Source of the DNA: JBCFAY01 sp038562375
GTDB lineage: Bacteria > Bacillota > Clostridia > Christensenellales > CAG-138
DNA length: 64,000 nucleotides
Reading direction: 5' to 3'
Assembly (NCBI GenBank): GCA_038562375.1
Contig: JBCFAY010000004.1
Coordinates: forward strand, 62,001-126,000
The notes below the pieces were generated by a model. It ran no database searches, was not told where the DNA came from, and saw only the letters and a program-made list of their open reading frames with translations. This document shows, piece by piece, positions 42,661-51,787 of the stretch. Position 1 is the first letter of the stretch. Each line of letters begins with the position of its first letter. The position numbers and the translations under genes are program-made.

Positions 42661-43654
42661 CCTCGGGAACCTCCTTCAAAATATCCGTGATTTTCAGCGC
42701 CAGCCGGTGTTCCTTTTGCCCGATCATCGCCTTGAATTTCGGCATATGCTCCACCATCACGGTGATGGGCTTGCTGACCGGATGATCCACCCGGATCACG
42801 TCGCCAACCTGGAGGCTGACCACGTCCTGAACCGTCGCGGGCGTTGAGTCGAATACCGCACGCAGCGTCAGCGCCGTGTGGATAATCCGCGGATTCACCT
42901 CCGGGATGTTCTCCACTTGTCCATCGTGCGAATTTGCGCGCTCCGAGTACCACGACTTCATCGCAAGCTGCTGGGAGATCGGCTGTATCGCAAGACGCGG
43001 GATGCAAAGGTTGATCAAATCCGACACATCGCCGATCTTCACGTTGAACGTAACGATCACGATCGGTTCGCTGGCCGAGACGATCTGAGCGAACTGAGCG
43101 CTTGTTTCGATCCTGTCGAGCGTCGCGTTCACCGTGGTAACCCGCACCCAGCTTTCGTTCATCACGGTGAGCATTTTCTGAACGACGCGCGTTAAAGTCG
43201 CGATCTCGATCTCGGTAAAGAGCTTGCTGTATTCCTGGAATTGGCCTGTTCCGCCGAACAGCCTGCTGATGATCTCGTAGGCGATCGTCGGCGAAAGCTC
43301 CATCATCGCGGAACCCGCGAGCGGAGGCATATCGAAAATCGCAAGAAACGCCGGCAGCGGCAAGGAGTTGCTGAACTCCGAGAACGTCTGCTCCTCGATC
43401 GAGACGACCTCAATATCGCAGGCGGCCCTAAGCATCCCCGAAAGGAATGTACTGAGCCGTCCGGAATAGTTCTCGTGGATAAAACGGAGCATACGAATCT
43501 GTTCTTTGGAGAACTTATTCGCGGTGCGAAAATTATAAGCGCGCAGATGATCGTTCTCGCTGTGCTCCGGTTTTTCCACCGGGGGCGCGTCACGGCCGGA
43601 AGCGAGCGCAATCAGCAGCTCATCGATTTCACTTTGAGAGAGTATATCCGCCAA
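42638..43654 (-). CDS. fliM: FliM, flagellar motor switch protein
   Basis: 338 residues. The N-terminal CheY-binding peptide ILSQSEIDELLIAL is followed by the middle domain and a C-terminal SpoA/FliN-like domain (LQVGDVIRVDHPVSKPITVMVE). It binds FliG and FliY in the switch complex at the base of the motor. Ribosome-binding GGAG is found ahead of the start; gap to fliL 27 bases. Confidence 0.96.
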   Translation of the reverse strand: MADILSQSEIDELLIALASGRDAPPVEKPEHSENDHLRAYNFRTANKFSKEQIRMLRFIHENYSGRLSTFLSGMLRAACDIEVVSIEEQTFSEFSNSLPLPAFLAIFDMPPLAGSAMMELSPTIAYEIISRLFGGTGQFQEYSKLFTEIEIATLTRVVQKMLTVMNESWVRVTTVNATLDRIETSAQFAQIVSASEPIVIVTFNVKIGDVSDLINLCIPRLAIQPISQQLAMKSWYSERANSHDGQVENIPEVNPRIIHTALTLRAVFDSTPATVQDVVSLQVGDVIRVDHPVSKPITVMVEHMPKFKAMIGQKEHRLALKITDILKEVPEDGIPSGG

Positions 43655-43681
43655 GACTGTACTCCTACTATTCGAGATAAT

Positions 43682-44089
43682 TCATTGTAATACATATTCT
43701 GTGAAAAAAACAGTCTTCACATTGTCGATCCCCAAAGTTTCGTTGATAGATTTGGAGATTTCTGTAGCAAGGGCCCGCATACTGTCGTCCGTGCGCAGTT
43801 CCTTCTCGTTTTTTTCGCGCAGAATGGAAATGATGTTGTTGCGGATTACGTGGTTGTTCTCCTCAAGGAACGCATAAAACTCCTCGTCTTCCGCCGCTTT
43901 GTCCACCTCCAGCACGATCGTGGTCTTAAGAAGTTTTTCGCTTTCTTTCACGTTGGTGATGAAGTAGTCGCCCGTCTCATAATGGCTCTTAAAGACCTCC
44001 GGCTCTTTCTCCGGCTGCATCAGAATAAAAATGACCACGCCTGCGCCGATAAGCAGGACGGCCAATAAAATAATAATGATTTTTTTCAC
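43682..44089 (-). CDS. fliL: FliL, flagellar basal-body protein
   Basis: 135 residues from a GTG at 44089 with AAGGTGA six bases upstream: basic start, one membrane segment (KKIIIILLAVLLIGAGVVIFIL) and an extracellular FliL domain (YFITNVKESEKLLKTTIVLEV). The frame is open up to 44293, which would add 68 residues without a membrane segment or known domain; I regard that as less likely. The protein supports stator function. motA/motB are not next to it in this window. Confidence 0.85.
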   Translation of the reverse strand: MKKIIIILLAVLLIGAGVVIFILMQPEKEPEVFKSHYETGDYFITNVKESEKLLKTTIVLEVDKAAEDEEFYAFLEENNHVIRNNIISILREKNEKELRTDDSMRALATEISKSINETLGIDNVKTVFFTEYVLQ

Positions 44090-44365
44090 GGTCGTCACCT
44101 TCAATCCAGTATTCTTAAATTCTATATATGTTACGGTCTCCGGCACCGCGTGTATCGCTTTGCTCGAAGCCGGTATAAACAAGTTTGAAGTTCGGTTTTT
44201 AGCGACATGCCGCCTGACGGCGGCCGTCTCCAAATCAACCGAGGTCGATCGCTGTTCTTCGTTCTTAAGCGACGGATCGAGATTGTCAGGCATGGGCCCG
44301 GCACCGCAAAACTCACGCTCGCGCTCCGCGCGGACGATGCCCCGATCTTGACGAAGCCGTTTCCG
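44090..44365. other. Gap between flbD and fliL with open reading frame of doubtful coding value
   Basis: If fliL starts at 44089, about 275 bases remain. The fliL frame stays open through most of it (to 44293), but I see no ribosome-binding site or recognisable domain there. Confidence 0.4.
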
Positions 44366-44590
44366 TTAATGATCCGCAGGGGTTTGAGGCGCCTGTTCCT
44401 CCAGGTGGATGCCGTAAAGCTGGCGCTTGTATTCAAGGATCAAGCGCCTGACCTCGGCCGCGGGTTCGGCGACGACAAGCTTTCTTCCGGACATCATGGA
44501 AATAACCGTATTGGGTGTTTCCTCCACAAACTCGATCAGATCGCTGTTGACAAGAAACACTTCTTTGTTCAGGCGGCTTAACGTAATCAT
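44366..44590 (-). CDS. flbD: FlbD-family flagellar protein
   Basis: 74 residues, MITLSRLNKEVFLVNSDLIEFVEETPNTVISMMSGRKLVV, the compact FlbD domain (YlzI in B. subtilis). Role unknown, always in the fla operon between the hook genes and fliL/motAB. Not related to Caulobacter FlbD. Confidence 0.92.
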   Translation of the reverse strand: MITLSRLNKEVFLVNSDLIEFVEETPNTVISMMSGRKLVVAEPAAEVRRLILEYKRQLYGIHLEEQAPQTPADH

Positions 44591-44718
44591 GTGTACCCCC
44601 TAATTTGTATAAACGGATCGTTCGTGCGTGATGTCGTGCCTGTCAACGCTGTTGAAACAAGCGAAGGGCTGCATCAAGGGGGGCAAGCGCCCCCCTTCAT
44701 CCTCCAGCCGCGGATGAA

Positions 44719-45564
44719 TTACCGCTTAAGATTGACGATTTCCTCGAGCATCGCGTCGGTGGTGGTGATGATGCGCGAGTTTGCCTGGAAGCCCCTCTGT
44801 GTAACGATCATGTCTGTGAACTCGCTGACGAGGTCGACGTTGGACATTTCGAGCGAGCCCGGATTCAACAGGCCGATACCGTCGTCGCCGGGGGTGCCGT
44901 ATTCGGCGTCGCCCGAGTTCACGGTCGTGCGATAGGCGTTATCCCCGACCTTTTCAAGGCCGCTCTCGTTCGCGAACGTCGCGAGCAGCAGCTGGCCGAT
45001 CACCACTTTATCCTCGGTTGTCCGGTCGATGCCGATGACCGAACCGTTCTGGTCGATCGTGACGTCGTAGTACTGCGGGTCGATCAGGATGTTCGTTTGA
45101 TGCGTAGGATCGACCGTAACCGCGCCGCTAACCGGATCGGTTGTCACCTGGCAGCCGACCACATAGGAACCGTTGGCGTTCACAAGGTAATTCTGCTCGT
45201 CCGTATAGAAGTTGCCGGCGCGCGTATAGGTCAGCTGTCCGGCGGTGGAAAGGACAAAATAACCGTCGCCCTCGATCGACAGATCGAGCGGGGAACCCGT
45301 ATACTGGCTTGCGCTCGAGTTGTGCAGCACGTCGATGGTCGCCATCGTCGTGCCGAGGCCGACCTGTTTGGGGTTGGTGCCGCCGTTGTTCGTGCCGTTC
45401 GCCCCGGAAGCGGAGCTGATCGTCTGGCTGTAGATATCCTGAAACAGCACCCGGCTCCCTTTATAAGCCACGGTGTTGACGTTGGAGATATTGTTGCCGA
45501 TGACATCCATCTTGGTCTGATGGTTACGCAATCCGGTAACGCCGGCGTATAATGCACGCATCAT
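44719..45564 (-). CDS. FlgE/FlgG-type flagellar hook-rod protein
   Basis: 281 residues with N-terminal rod motif ALYAGVTGLRNHQTKMDVIGNNISNVNTVAYK and C-terminal helix VSEFTDMIVTQRGFQANSRIITTTDAMLEEIVNLKR. Directly after flgD it is in the place of the hook protein (flgE), although the length is closer to FlgG; 281 residues is short for a hook protein. Two ATG codons start it (45564 and 45561) after GGAGG. Confidence 0.9.
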   Translation of the reverse strand: MMRALYAGVTGLRNHQTKMDVIGNNISNVNTVAYKGSRVLFQDIYSQTISSASGANGTNNGGTNPKQVGLGTTMATIDVLHNSSASQYTGSPLDLSIEGDGYFVLSTAGQLTYTRAGNFYTDEQNYLVNANGSYVVGCQVTTDPVSGAVTVDPTHQTNILIDPQYYDVTIDQNGSVIGIDRTTEDKVVIGQLLLATFANESGLEKVGDNAYRTTVNSGDAEYGTPGDDGIGLLNPGSLEMSNVDLVSEFTDMIVTQRGFQANSRIITTTDAMLEEIVNLKR

Positions 45565-45588
45565 AGTGTTTTTCCTCCAAAAGCTGAA

Positions 45589-46203
45589 TTAAGAATAAAT
45601 TTCCTGAATGTCGGAGAGCGCGAATTCCGTTCCGCCGACCGTGCCGTAGAGCTTCCCGTCGCGCAGGAGAATCTTTTCGATGATGCCGGTAACGGAGCTA
45701 ATGCTGCCGTCCGCGGCGGTCGTCTTAGCGAGCACCGATTTGCCCACAAAGCCCGCGCCCATGGACATCGTCTCCTCCGAACTGGGCGTGTCGTCCTCCT
45801 CGGTATTCACCAAGCCGATCACGTCGGTGACAGGATACTTCTCGTCGCCGATCACGACGTAATTGATCCCGCTGACCTTGATGACCCCGTCCACCTTGCC
45901 GGTGAGCACATTTTTGCCGGTGGAATCCTTCACATAGACTTCCTTGCCCACAAGGCTGTACGCCTGGCTTTGCGACATCGTCTCGTTCATCGATTGAAGC
46001 TGCTCGAGCGAGGAAAACTGCGCGAGCTGTGCGATAAACTCGGTGTCGCTCGTCGGCTCCAACGGATTTTGATTGGAAAGCTGCGTGACAAGAAGCTTTA
46101 AAAACTGATCCTTGCCAAGCTCCTTTGTCGTGCTGCGCGAATCCTGAAGCTCCGCCAGGGTCCTTGTTGCAGAAGAAGTAGAATCGACAGTTGACGTCGG
46201 CAT
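45589..46203 (-). CDS. flgD: FlgD, flagellar hook capping protein
   Basis: 204 residues from ATG 46203 (AAAGGA eight bases upstream). The conserved N-terminus LGKDQFLKLLVTQLSNQNPLEPTSDTEFIAQLAQFSSLEQL is followed by a Tudor/Ig-like part. It caps the growing hook. Lies between fliK and the hook gene. Confidence 0.95.
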   Translation of the reverse strand: MPTSTVDSTSSATRTLAELQDSRSTTKELGKDQFLKLLVTQLSNQNPLEPTSDTEFIAQLAQFSSLEQLQSMNETMSQSQAYSLVGKEVYVKDSTGKNVLTGKVDGVIKVSGINYVVIGDEKYPVTDVIGLVNTEEDDTPSSEETMSMGAGFVGKSVLAKTTAADGSISSVTGIIEKILLRDGKLYGTVGGTEFALSDIQEIYS

Positions 46204-46223
46204 ATTATGCATCCTTTCTCAAA

Positions 46224-47600
46224 TCAGGCTATGAACTCCACGGAGCTGTTAGATGGCAAAAGCTCCAGTGCGGACGCAGCCATAACACAGTCATAGGATT
46301 CGAGCCCCTCGAGAACCGTCCGCTTGCTGCTGCGCGCGCTCTCATACTGGCCCTTCCCCTGCTGCTGCGCGGTAAAACCGAGCGATACGGCCTCATGCGT
46401 CACGCTGATCTGGGAAACATCGATGCCCTTATCCTTGAGCATCTGCTCAAGAACCGCCACCTCGTTCTGCAGAAGGCTTTTCGTCGCGGAATTGTCCGTC
46501 TTGATATACGCCTTCATGCCGTCGCCGTCCAGCACAAGCTTTACGCTCAGCTTTCCAAGGCTTTCGGGCTTTAACTCGACTTCAAATTCCTGCTTGCCCT
46601 CCGCCGAGCGGGTGGAGATCCTCTCAACGATTCCATCCAGGTTGTCCGCAAGTGCCGCCTGCGGCACCGGGGTCGCGTCCGCCGTCTTTGCAGCGACCGC
46701 GACATCGATTTTCGACGCGAAGACCGGTTGTTCCGCCGGCATTTTCGTCTCCGCCGTCAGCGTTTTCGCGTCGCTGTTTCGATCCTGTGTTCCTTCATTC
46801 TCCGCGTCCGCGCCGGCCTTGACCGCTTGCTTCGGCTGTTCCACGGCGCCCTTGTCCGCCGGTTCGCCCACAGGCTGAAGCCGCGCTTCCTCTTTTGCCG
46901 CTTTGCGTGCGTTTTGGGGAACCTCCCCCGTACTGTTGATATTCTCGAAAGAGCTCAATTCCTCTTGCGGCAACGCAATCGATTCCGCTGCCGTCGAGTT
47001 CAATGGTTCCTCCTTGAGCATCCCTGCTTGCGCACCTTGATCCACAGCGTCTTCAGACGCATCCGATACGATTTGTTCGGGGGAAGCGGCCGTGTCCAAG
47101 CGAAGGCTTGCTCCCGCATCCGCTGCGATGTTCATCCCCGTGCCAACCGTAATGGTTTCGTCCGATTCCGTACTGTCCGCCGTGCCGTTCAGCAAACCGA
47201 ATCCTTCGAGAATGCCAGCAATCCCTTGCGCAAATTCCGTTGCGCCGCCAGAATCGCCACACTTGCTGATCGTCGTGTCCTCAATGTCCTCCGTCTGTGT
47301 TGCCCCGATCGCATCCGCCGCTTCGTCCGCGGAACCCTCCGGCGAGCCTGCATCGATCGCCCTGTAGCCTAGAGAGAACAATGCCTGCATCGCCGCTGCC
47401 GCCGAAGCATCCTCCGGCAAGTTTTTGGCTTTATCGGGTTCCTGCGGCAGCGCGTTCATCAACATGTCCTTGACCGTTTTAAACGGCGTGCCGGTGCTTT
47501 TTACCGCTACGACCGAAGTCGGCAGCAGTTCACCGAGGTTTTGTACTGCGTTAACGATAGAATCACCCCCTGATATATGATTATCGTAACGTTGGTACAA
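46224..47600 (-). CDS. fliK: FliK, hook-length control protein
   Basis: 458 residues, low-complexity N-terminal two thirds rich in alanine, glutamate and serine, and the conserved FLIK C-terminal domain (LDGIVERISTRSAEGKQEFEVELKPESLGKLSVKLVLDGDGMKAYIKTDN region). It measures the hook and switches export substrates. The start is uncertain: the frame begins with TTG 47600, while a strong GGGGGTGA site lies 10 codons downstream with no ATG, GTG or TTG immediately after it (see findings). Confidence 0.88.
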   Translation of the reverse strand: MYQRYDNHISGGDSIVNAVQNLGELLPTSVVAVKSTGTPFKTVKDMLMNALPQEPDKAKNLPEDASAAAAMQALFSLGYRAIDAGSPEGSADEAADAIGATQTEDIEDTTISKCGDSGGATEFAQGIAGILEGFGLLNGTADSTESDETITVGTGMNIAADAGASLRLDTAASPEQIVSDASEDAVDQGAQAGMLKEEPLNSTAAESIALPQEELSSFENINSTGEVPQNARKAAKEEARLQPVGEPADKGAVEQPKQAVKAGADAENEGTQDRNSDAKTLTAETKMPAEQPVFASKIDVAVAAKTADATPVPQAALADNLDGIVERISTRSAEGKQEFEVELKPESLGKLSVKLVLDGDGMKAYIKTDNSATKSLLQNEVAVLEQMLKDKGIDVSQISVTHEAVSLGFTAQQQGKGQYESARSSKRTVLEGLESYDCVMAASALELLPSNSSVEFIA

Positions 47601-47605
47601 TACCT

Positions 47606-48208
47606 TTAGGAATTTCGCATCATTTCTGTCAATATCTCTGTCGCCAGGTCGGTATCGAGGCTGTTTAAGATCGAAGCGGCCTTTGCGCTGTTCATTTTCG
47701 TAAGCAACTGCGCGATTTCGGAGATATCGCTCATGCCCTCGATCGCGGCCGCGGCTTTGGAAGCATCCATATTTTCGAGCAGCGCAGCCAACTCCTTTAC
47801 GTCGACGCTCGCGCTTTCCATGGATTGCTCCTTTTCCTTGAGCTGATCCTCCTTTTCCTTGAGCGAATCCTCTTTTTTTTGCAGCGAGGCGGCGAGCTTC
47901 TCCAGCTCGGCGGAGCGCGCATCGATATCCTTCTGCTTTTGCTCCAGCTCAAGCGCCTGAGCCTGCTGCTTATCGATCTCGGCCATAACCGTCGCATCCA
48001 GTTGGAGCACGGAAACGACCTTGCCCTTAAATCCGGCGATATCAAAATAGACCATGCTAAAAAATGCTCCCAATATCAGCACGAAGGCAATCAGGAGCAA
48101 CAGGGTACCCGGAATTTTGCGTTTCTTTTTCTTGGCCGCGGCGTTGGCCGCCGCTTGATTCGCCGGCGTTGCCGGTCTGTTTGGAACGGGTTGTCCGCTC
48201 TGTGCCAT
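47606..48208 (-). CDS. MotE-like flagellar protein (MgtE N-terminal-like domain)
   Basis: 200 residues. An alanine/lysine-rich N-terminus is followed by one membrane segment (about 31-52), a coiled coil (about 80-140) and a C-terminal MgtE-N-like helical domain (MDASKAAAAIEGMSDISEIAQLLTKMNSAKAASILNSL). This layout matches MotE/FlbB-like chaperones of stator proteins. It sits between fliJ and fliK, its usual place in Firmicutes (YlxF). Confidence 0.85.
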   Translation of the reverse strand: MAQSGQPVPNRPATPANQAAANAAAKKKKRKIPGTLLLLIAFVLILGAFFSMVYFDIAGFKGKVVSVLQLDATVMAEIDKQQAQALELEQKQKDIDARSAELEKLAASLQKKEDSLKEKEDQLKEKEQSMESASVDVKELAALLENMDASKAAAAIEGMSDISEIAQLLTKMNSAKAASILNSLDTDLATEILTEMMRNS

Positions 48209-48217
48209 ATGCTCCTC

Positions 48218-48658
48218 CTATTTCGTCGCGGTTTGATAGGATACGATATCGCCGATTTCCTTTTCTGCCTCCAGCTTTGCTTCCTGCAGATAGGCTTCAT
48301 ACTGCGACTTGCGCAGCTTCTCATAGGTCCTGATCTTCTTTTTGATCGCGATCTGCTCCTGAAGGCATCTTGCCCTTTCATTTTCGGTCTGGTGGATTTT
48401 TTTTTGCTGGGCGCGCATCGCGTCCGTCAGATATTCAAAATACCGGCCGTATTGGACAAGCCTGTCCGACGATACGCCCTGGAGCATCTCCTTAGCGGAT
48501 CGCGTCTTAGCATCGGAAAAGCGCCGTTCCAATTCCCTTTGCCCGTTCACAAGGGCGGTAAGGCGCTCCTCGATCTTCTTCATTTTCAGCTTGAGCTGCT
48601 TCTCTTCCGAGATCGTGACGTCATAAAGCGTTTGCAGCGTAAATACGAACTTCTTCAT
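48218..48658 (-). CDS. fliJ: FliJ, flagellar export chaperone
   Basis: 146 residues, almost entirely a charged coiled coil beginning MKKFVFTLQTLYDVTISEEKQLKLKM. It binds FliI and FlhA in the export apparatus. ATG start overlaps the fliI stop by four bases. Confidence 0.92.
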   Translation of the reverse strand: MKKFVFTLQTLYDVTISEEKQLKLKMKKIEERLTALVNGQRELERRFSDAKTRSAKEMLQGVSSDRLVQYGRYFEYLTDAMRAQQKKIHQTENERARCLQEQIAIKKKIRTYEKLRKSQYEAYLQEAKLEAEKEIGDIVSYQTATK

Positions 48659-49983
48659 TCATTCTCCCGCCTGTTCGCGATTTGTTTCAGACGCTCCAAC
48701 GTATCCTCGAATGAGTTGTTCTCATAGACGGACTGCCTTAAAAGGCCGTTGATCGGCTCCTGCAGATCGATGGAAAGGTCGATCCCCGCGTTGCTCCCCT
48801 TTTTATATGCGCCGATCGAGATCAGATCCTGTATTTCGCGATAGGTCGCCAGCATCGTCTTGACGAATCCGGCGTCCTGGTAATGCTCCTTGTGCACGAT
48901 ATCCGGCATCAGGCGGCTCACGCTTGCGAGCACGTCGATGGCCGGATAATGGTTGTTGTTGGCAAGCTGGCGCGAGAGCACGATGTGCCCATCCAGGATA
49001 CCGCGCACGGTATCGGCGATCGGTTCGTTCATATCGTCGCCTTCCACCAAAACCGTATAAAGTCCGGTGATCGAGCCCCTGTCCGCCGTGCCGGAGCGTT
49101 CCAGAAGCTTCGGCAGAACCGCGTAAACCGAAGGGGTATAGCCCCTTGAAACAGGCGGCTCCCCGATGGCCATCCCGATCTCGCGCTGCGCCATCGCAAA
49201 GCGCGTGAGCGAATCCATCATCAGGAGCACGTCGTAGCCTTGATCCCGAAAGTATTCGGCGATCGACGTTCCCACGCTCGCCGATTTTAAACGCACCAGC
49301 GCGGGCTGATCCGAGGTCGCCACGATCACGATGGATCGCTTGAGGCCCTCCTCCTTCAGATCCTTTTCCAGGAAGTCGCGAACCTCCCTGCCGCGCTCCC
49401 CGACCAGAACGATCACGTTGATATCCGCCGTCGTATTTCGGGCGATCATGCCCATCAGGGTGCTCTTCCCGACTCCGCTGCCCGCGAATATGCCGATCCT
49501 CTGCCCTTTGCCGATCGTGAGCAGCGAATCGATCGCCCGAACGCCCAGGGGAAGCACTTCCTTGATGCGCTTTCTGCCCAGCGGATTCGGCGGTGCGTTG
49601 CTGATCGTATAATGCGCCTCGGGTACGGCGGGGCCCAACCCGTCGATCGGATCGGCGAACGCGTCGATCACCCGCCCGAGGAAAGAGGCGCCCACCGGCA
49701 CCATCAGCGGCTCGTTGGTCGAGATCACATAATTATTGGGCCCGACGCCCGAAAGCTCGCCCAAAGGCATCAGCAGCGCGGTTTTTTCCTTGAACCCGAC
49801 GACCTCCGCGAGGATGTATTCGCCGTTATTTCCCGTAAAAAGCTTACAAATATCGCCCATTTTCGCGTTCAGGCCAAGGCACTCGACCGTCAGGCCGATC
49901 ACCTTTGTCACCTTGCCGGCGTACTCATAAAGATCCGCAGCTTTGATTTTTTCAAGCTGCGCTGAAATATCATAACTCTTCAT
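48655..49983 (-). CDS. fliI: FliI, flagellar export ATPase
   Basis: 442 residues from ATG 49983. It has Walker A GIFAGSGVGKSTLMG and Walker B region DVLLMMDSLTRFAMAQREIGMAIGEPP, with the F1-beta-like fold. It powers export of flagellar subunits. The TTG at 50004 gives seven more residues and overlaps fliH further; neither site has a strong ribosome-binding site. Confidence 0.95.
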   Translation of the reverse strand: MKSYDISAQLEKIKAADLYEYAGKVTKVIGLTVECLGLNAKMGDICKLFTGNNGEYILAEVVGFKEKTALLMPLGELSGVGPNNYVISTNEPLMVPVGASFLGRVIDAFADPIDGLGPAVPEAHYTISNAPPNPLGRKRIKEVLPLGVRAIDSLLTIGKGQRIGIFAGSGVGKSTLMGMIARNTTADINVIVLVGERGREVRDFLEKDLKEEGLKRSIVIVATSDQPALVRLKSASVGTSIAEYFRDQGYDVLLMMDSLTRFAMAQREIGMAIGEPPVSRGYTPSVYAVLPKLLERSGTADRGSITGLYTVLVEGDDMNEPIADTVRGILDGHIVLSRQLANNNHYPAIDVLASVSRLMPDIVHKEHYQDAGFVKTMLATYREIQDLISIGAYKKGSNAGIDLSIDLQEPINGLLRQSVYENNSFEDTLERLKQIANRRENE

Positions 49984-50761
49984 CTTCGCTCTGTTTGGGA
50001 TCAACGCCCAGGATCCTGGAAACTTTGTTCAACTGCACATCCACGCCCGCCTGCAGGATTCCGCCTTCGGATTCAAGTGCGCAGCCTCCGCTTGCGAGCG
50101 AAGCATCGCGCACCACGGAAAAAGGGGCGCACTGCATCTGCTCGGTCAGCCAATCGCCGCCCTGTGAGAAAAACCTGTCGTACTCTTTCTCATTGAGCTT
50201 CATGAGGAATTTTTCGCTCGCATTGAAATGCTCGATGGCGCGCTTGACCAACCCTACAAAAACCGCATCATCTTTGTCGATCTGGATGTTTATGATTTTC
50301 TTGGCAATCGCGACCGCGAGCTGCGAAATATTCCGGGCGTAGGTTTCCATCTGCCGCTCATATTGATCCGCGAGCGCCGAAACGCGCTTTTCCAGTTTCT
50401 CGCGCAGCTCGCGCTCCTGTTCCTCGGCTTCCTTAAACGCCTGCTTTCTGGCCTGCTCCAAGCCCTCGTTATAGCCGCTCTGCCATGCAGCGTTCTTGAT
50501 CTCCTCGTATTTCAGGGTCGCTTTGGACAGGATAACGCCCGCCTCATATTTGGCGCTCGCGATGGTCTCCTCCGCGGCCTGACGCGCGTCCTCCTCGAGC
50601 ATGGCCCGCTGCTGCGTCAAAGCCGGATCCGCATAGCGCTCGCGCTCAGCTAAGGAACCGGCAGACTCGGACGGATCCTCGGAAGCGCCCATCTGTCTGC
50701 CGACAAGGCTGTTCTTGTTTAAGTCGATATACACGACGGATGATTTATCAATCTTAAACAA
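49970..50761 (-). CDS. fliH: FliH, flagellar export ATPase regulator
   Basis: 263 residues, coiled coil in the first half (about 40-140, EDARQAAEETIASAKYEAGVIL), and a C-terminal FliH/HrpE-like domain (AIAKKIINIQIDKDD ... GGCALESEGGILQAGVDVQL). It regulates and docks FliI. Overlaps fliG by 8 bases and starts with TTG preceded by GGGGGATGAGC. Confidence 0.93.
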   Translation of the reverse strand: MFKIDKSSVVYIDLNKNSLVGRQMGASEDPSESAGSLAERERYADPALTQQRAMLEEDARQAAEETIASAKYEAGVILSKATLKYEEIKNAAWQSGYNEGLEQARKQAFKEAEEQERELREKLEKRVSALADQYERQMETYARNISQLAVAIAKKIINIQIDKDDAVFVGLVKRAIEHFNASEKFLMKLNEKEYDRFFSQGGDWLTEQMQCAPFSVVRDASLASGGCALESEGGILQAGVDVQLNKVSRILGVDPKQSEDEEL

Positions 50762-51773
50762 TCAGCTCATCCCCCTGCTTGCGCGAAATGATGATTTCTC
50801 CCGCCTCGTCCAGCTTGCGGATCGCATTGACGATCTTCTGCTGCGCTTCCTCGACGTCGCGCACGCGGACAGGCCCCATGACCTCGATGTCTTCCTTGAT
50901 CATCTCCTGGAGACGCTTGGAAATATTGTCGTAGATGGCCTTGGCTACCTCCTTTGTCGCGCCCTTGAGCGCGATAGCCAGATCGCGGTTTTCCACCTCT
51001 TTGAGCACGCGCTGAATCGCCTGATTGCCCAACGTCGTGATATCCTCGAATACGAACATGCGGTTCTTGATCTCTTCGGCAAGCTCCGCATCATCCAACT
51101 CGAGCGATTCGAGGATATGGCGCTCGGTTCCCCTGTCCACGCAGTTGAGGATCTGCACAAGGCTGTCCACCCCGCCCACAAGGGACTGGTTGCCGAATAT
51201 CATCGAGGAGAACTTGCGTTCGATGATCTTCTCCGCCTCCTTGACGTACTCCTGCGAAGCCGCGCCCATATTGGCGATGCGCGCGATGACATTGGTCTGT
51301 TTTTCCAGCGGGATAGACGAGAGTATCATCGCCGCCTGCCTTGGATCCAAATAAGAAAGGATCAGTGCGATCGTCTGCGGGTGTTCGTTCTGCAGGAAGT
51401 TGACAAGCTGCGTATTGTCCGCCCGGCGTACGAAATCGAACGGACGGGTGCGGATGGCGGTCGAAAGCCGCGAGAGCAGATCGCTTGCGCGCTGGGAGCC
51501 GAACGCCTTGTCCAGGATATCCCGCGCGTAGTCGATGCCGCCCTCTGAGATGAATTTCTGCGCCATGCAGACCTCGTAGAACTCTTCCAATACCGCGGCC
51601 TTGACCTCGGGCTCGACGCGCCGGATACTCGTTATCGCCAGCGTAAGCTGATCGATCTCGTCTTCGTTCAGGCATTGATACAGCTTGGCCGCGTGATCCT
51701 TGCCGAGCGTGATCATCAGTATCGCGGCTTTTTCCTTGGGAGTTAATGCTGCCCGTTCTTCGGTTGCGCCCAT
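50754..51773 (-). CDS. fliG: FliG, flagellar motor switch protein
   Basis: 339 residues from ATG 51773, six bases after a GGGGG ribosome-binding stretch. Start MGATEERAALTPKEKAAILMITLG, middle EHPQTIALILSYLDPRQAAMILSSIPL, and C-terminal charged torque helix region (LLALSR-like DIEVMGPVRVRDVEEAQQKIVNAIRKLDEAGEI). Couples FliF ring to stators. Confidence 0.96.
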   Translation of the reverse strand: MGATEERAALTPKEKAAILMITLGKDHAAKLYQCLNEDEIDQLTLAITSIRRVEPEVKAAVLEEFYEVCMAQKFISEGGIDYARDILDKAFGSQRASDLLSRLSTAIRTRPFDFVRRADNTQLVNFLQNEHPQTIALILSYLDPRQAAMILSSIPLEKQTNVIARIANMGAASQEYVKEAEKIIERKFSSMIFGNQSLVGGVDSLVQILNCVDRGTERHILESLELDDAELAEEIKNRMFVFEDITTLGNQAIQRVLKEVENRDLAIALKGATKEVAKAIYDNISKRLQEMIKEDIEVMGPVRVRDVEEAQQKIVNAIRKLDEAGEIIISRKQGDELIV

Positions 51774-51787
51774 CGTCATCCCCCGCC

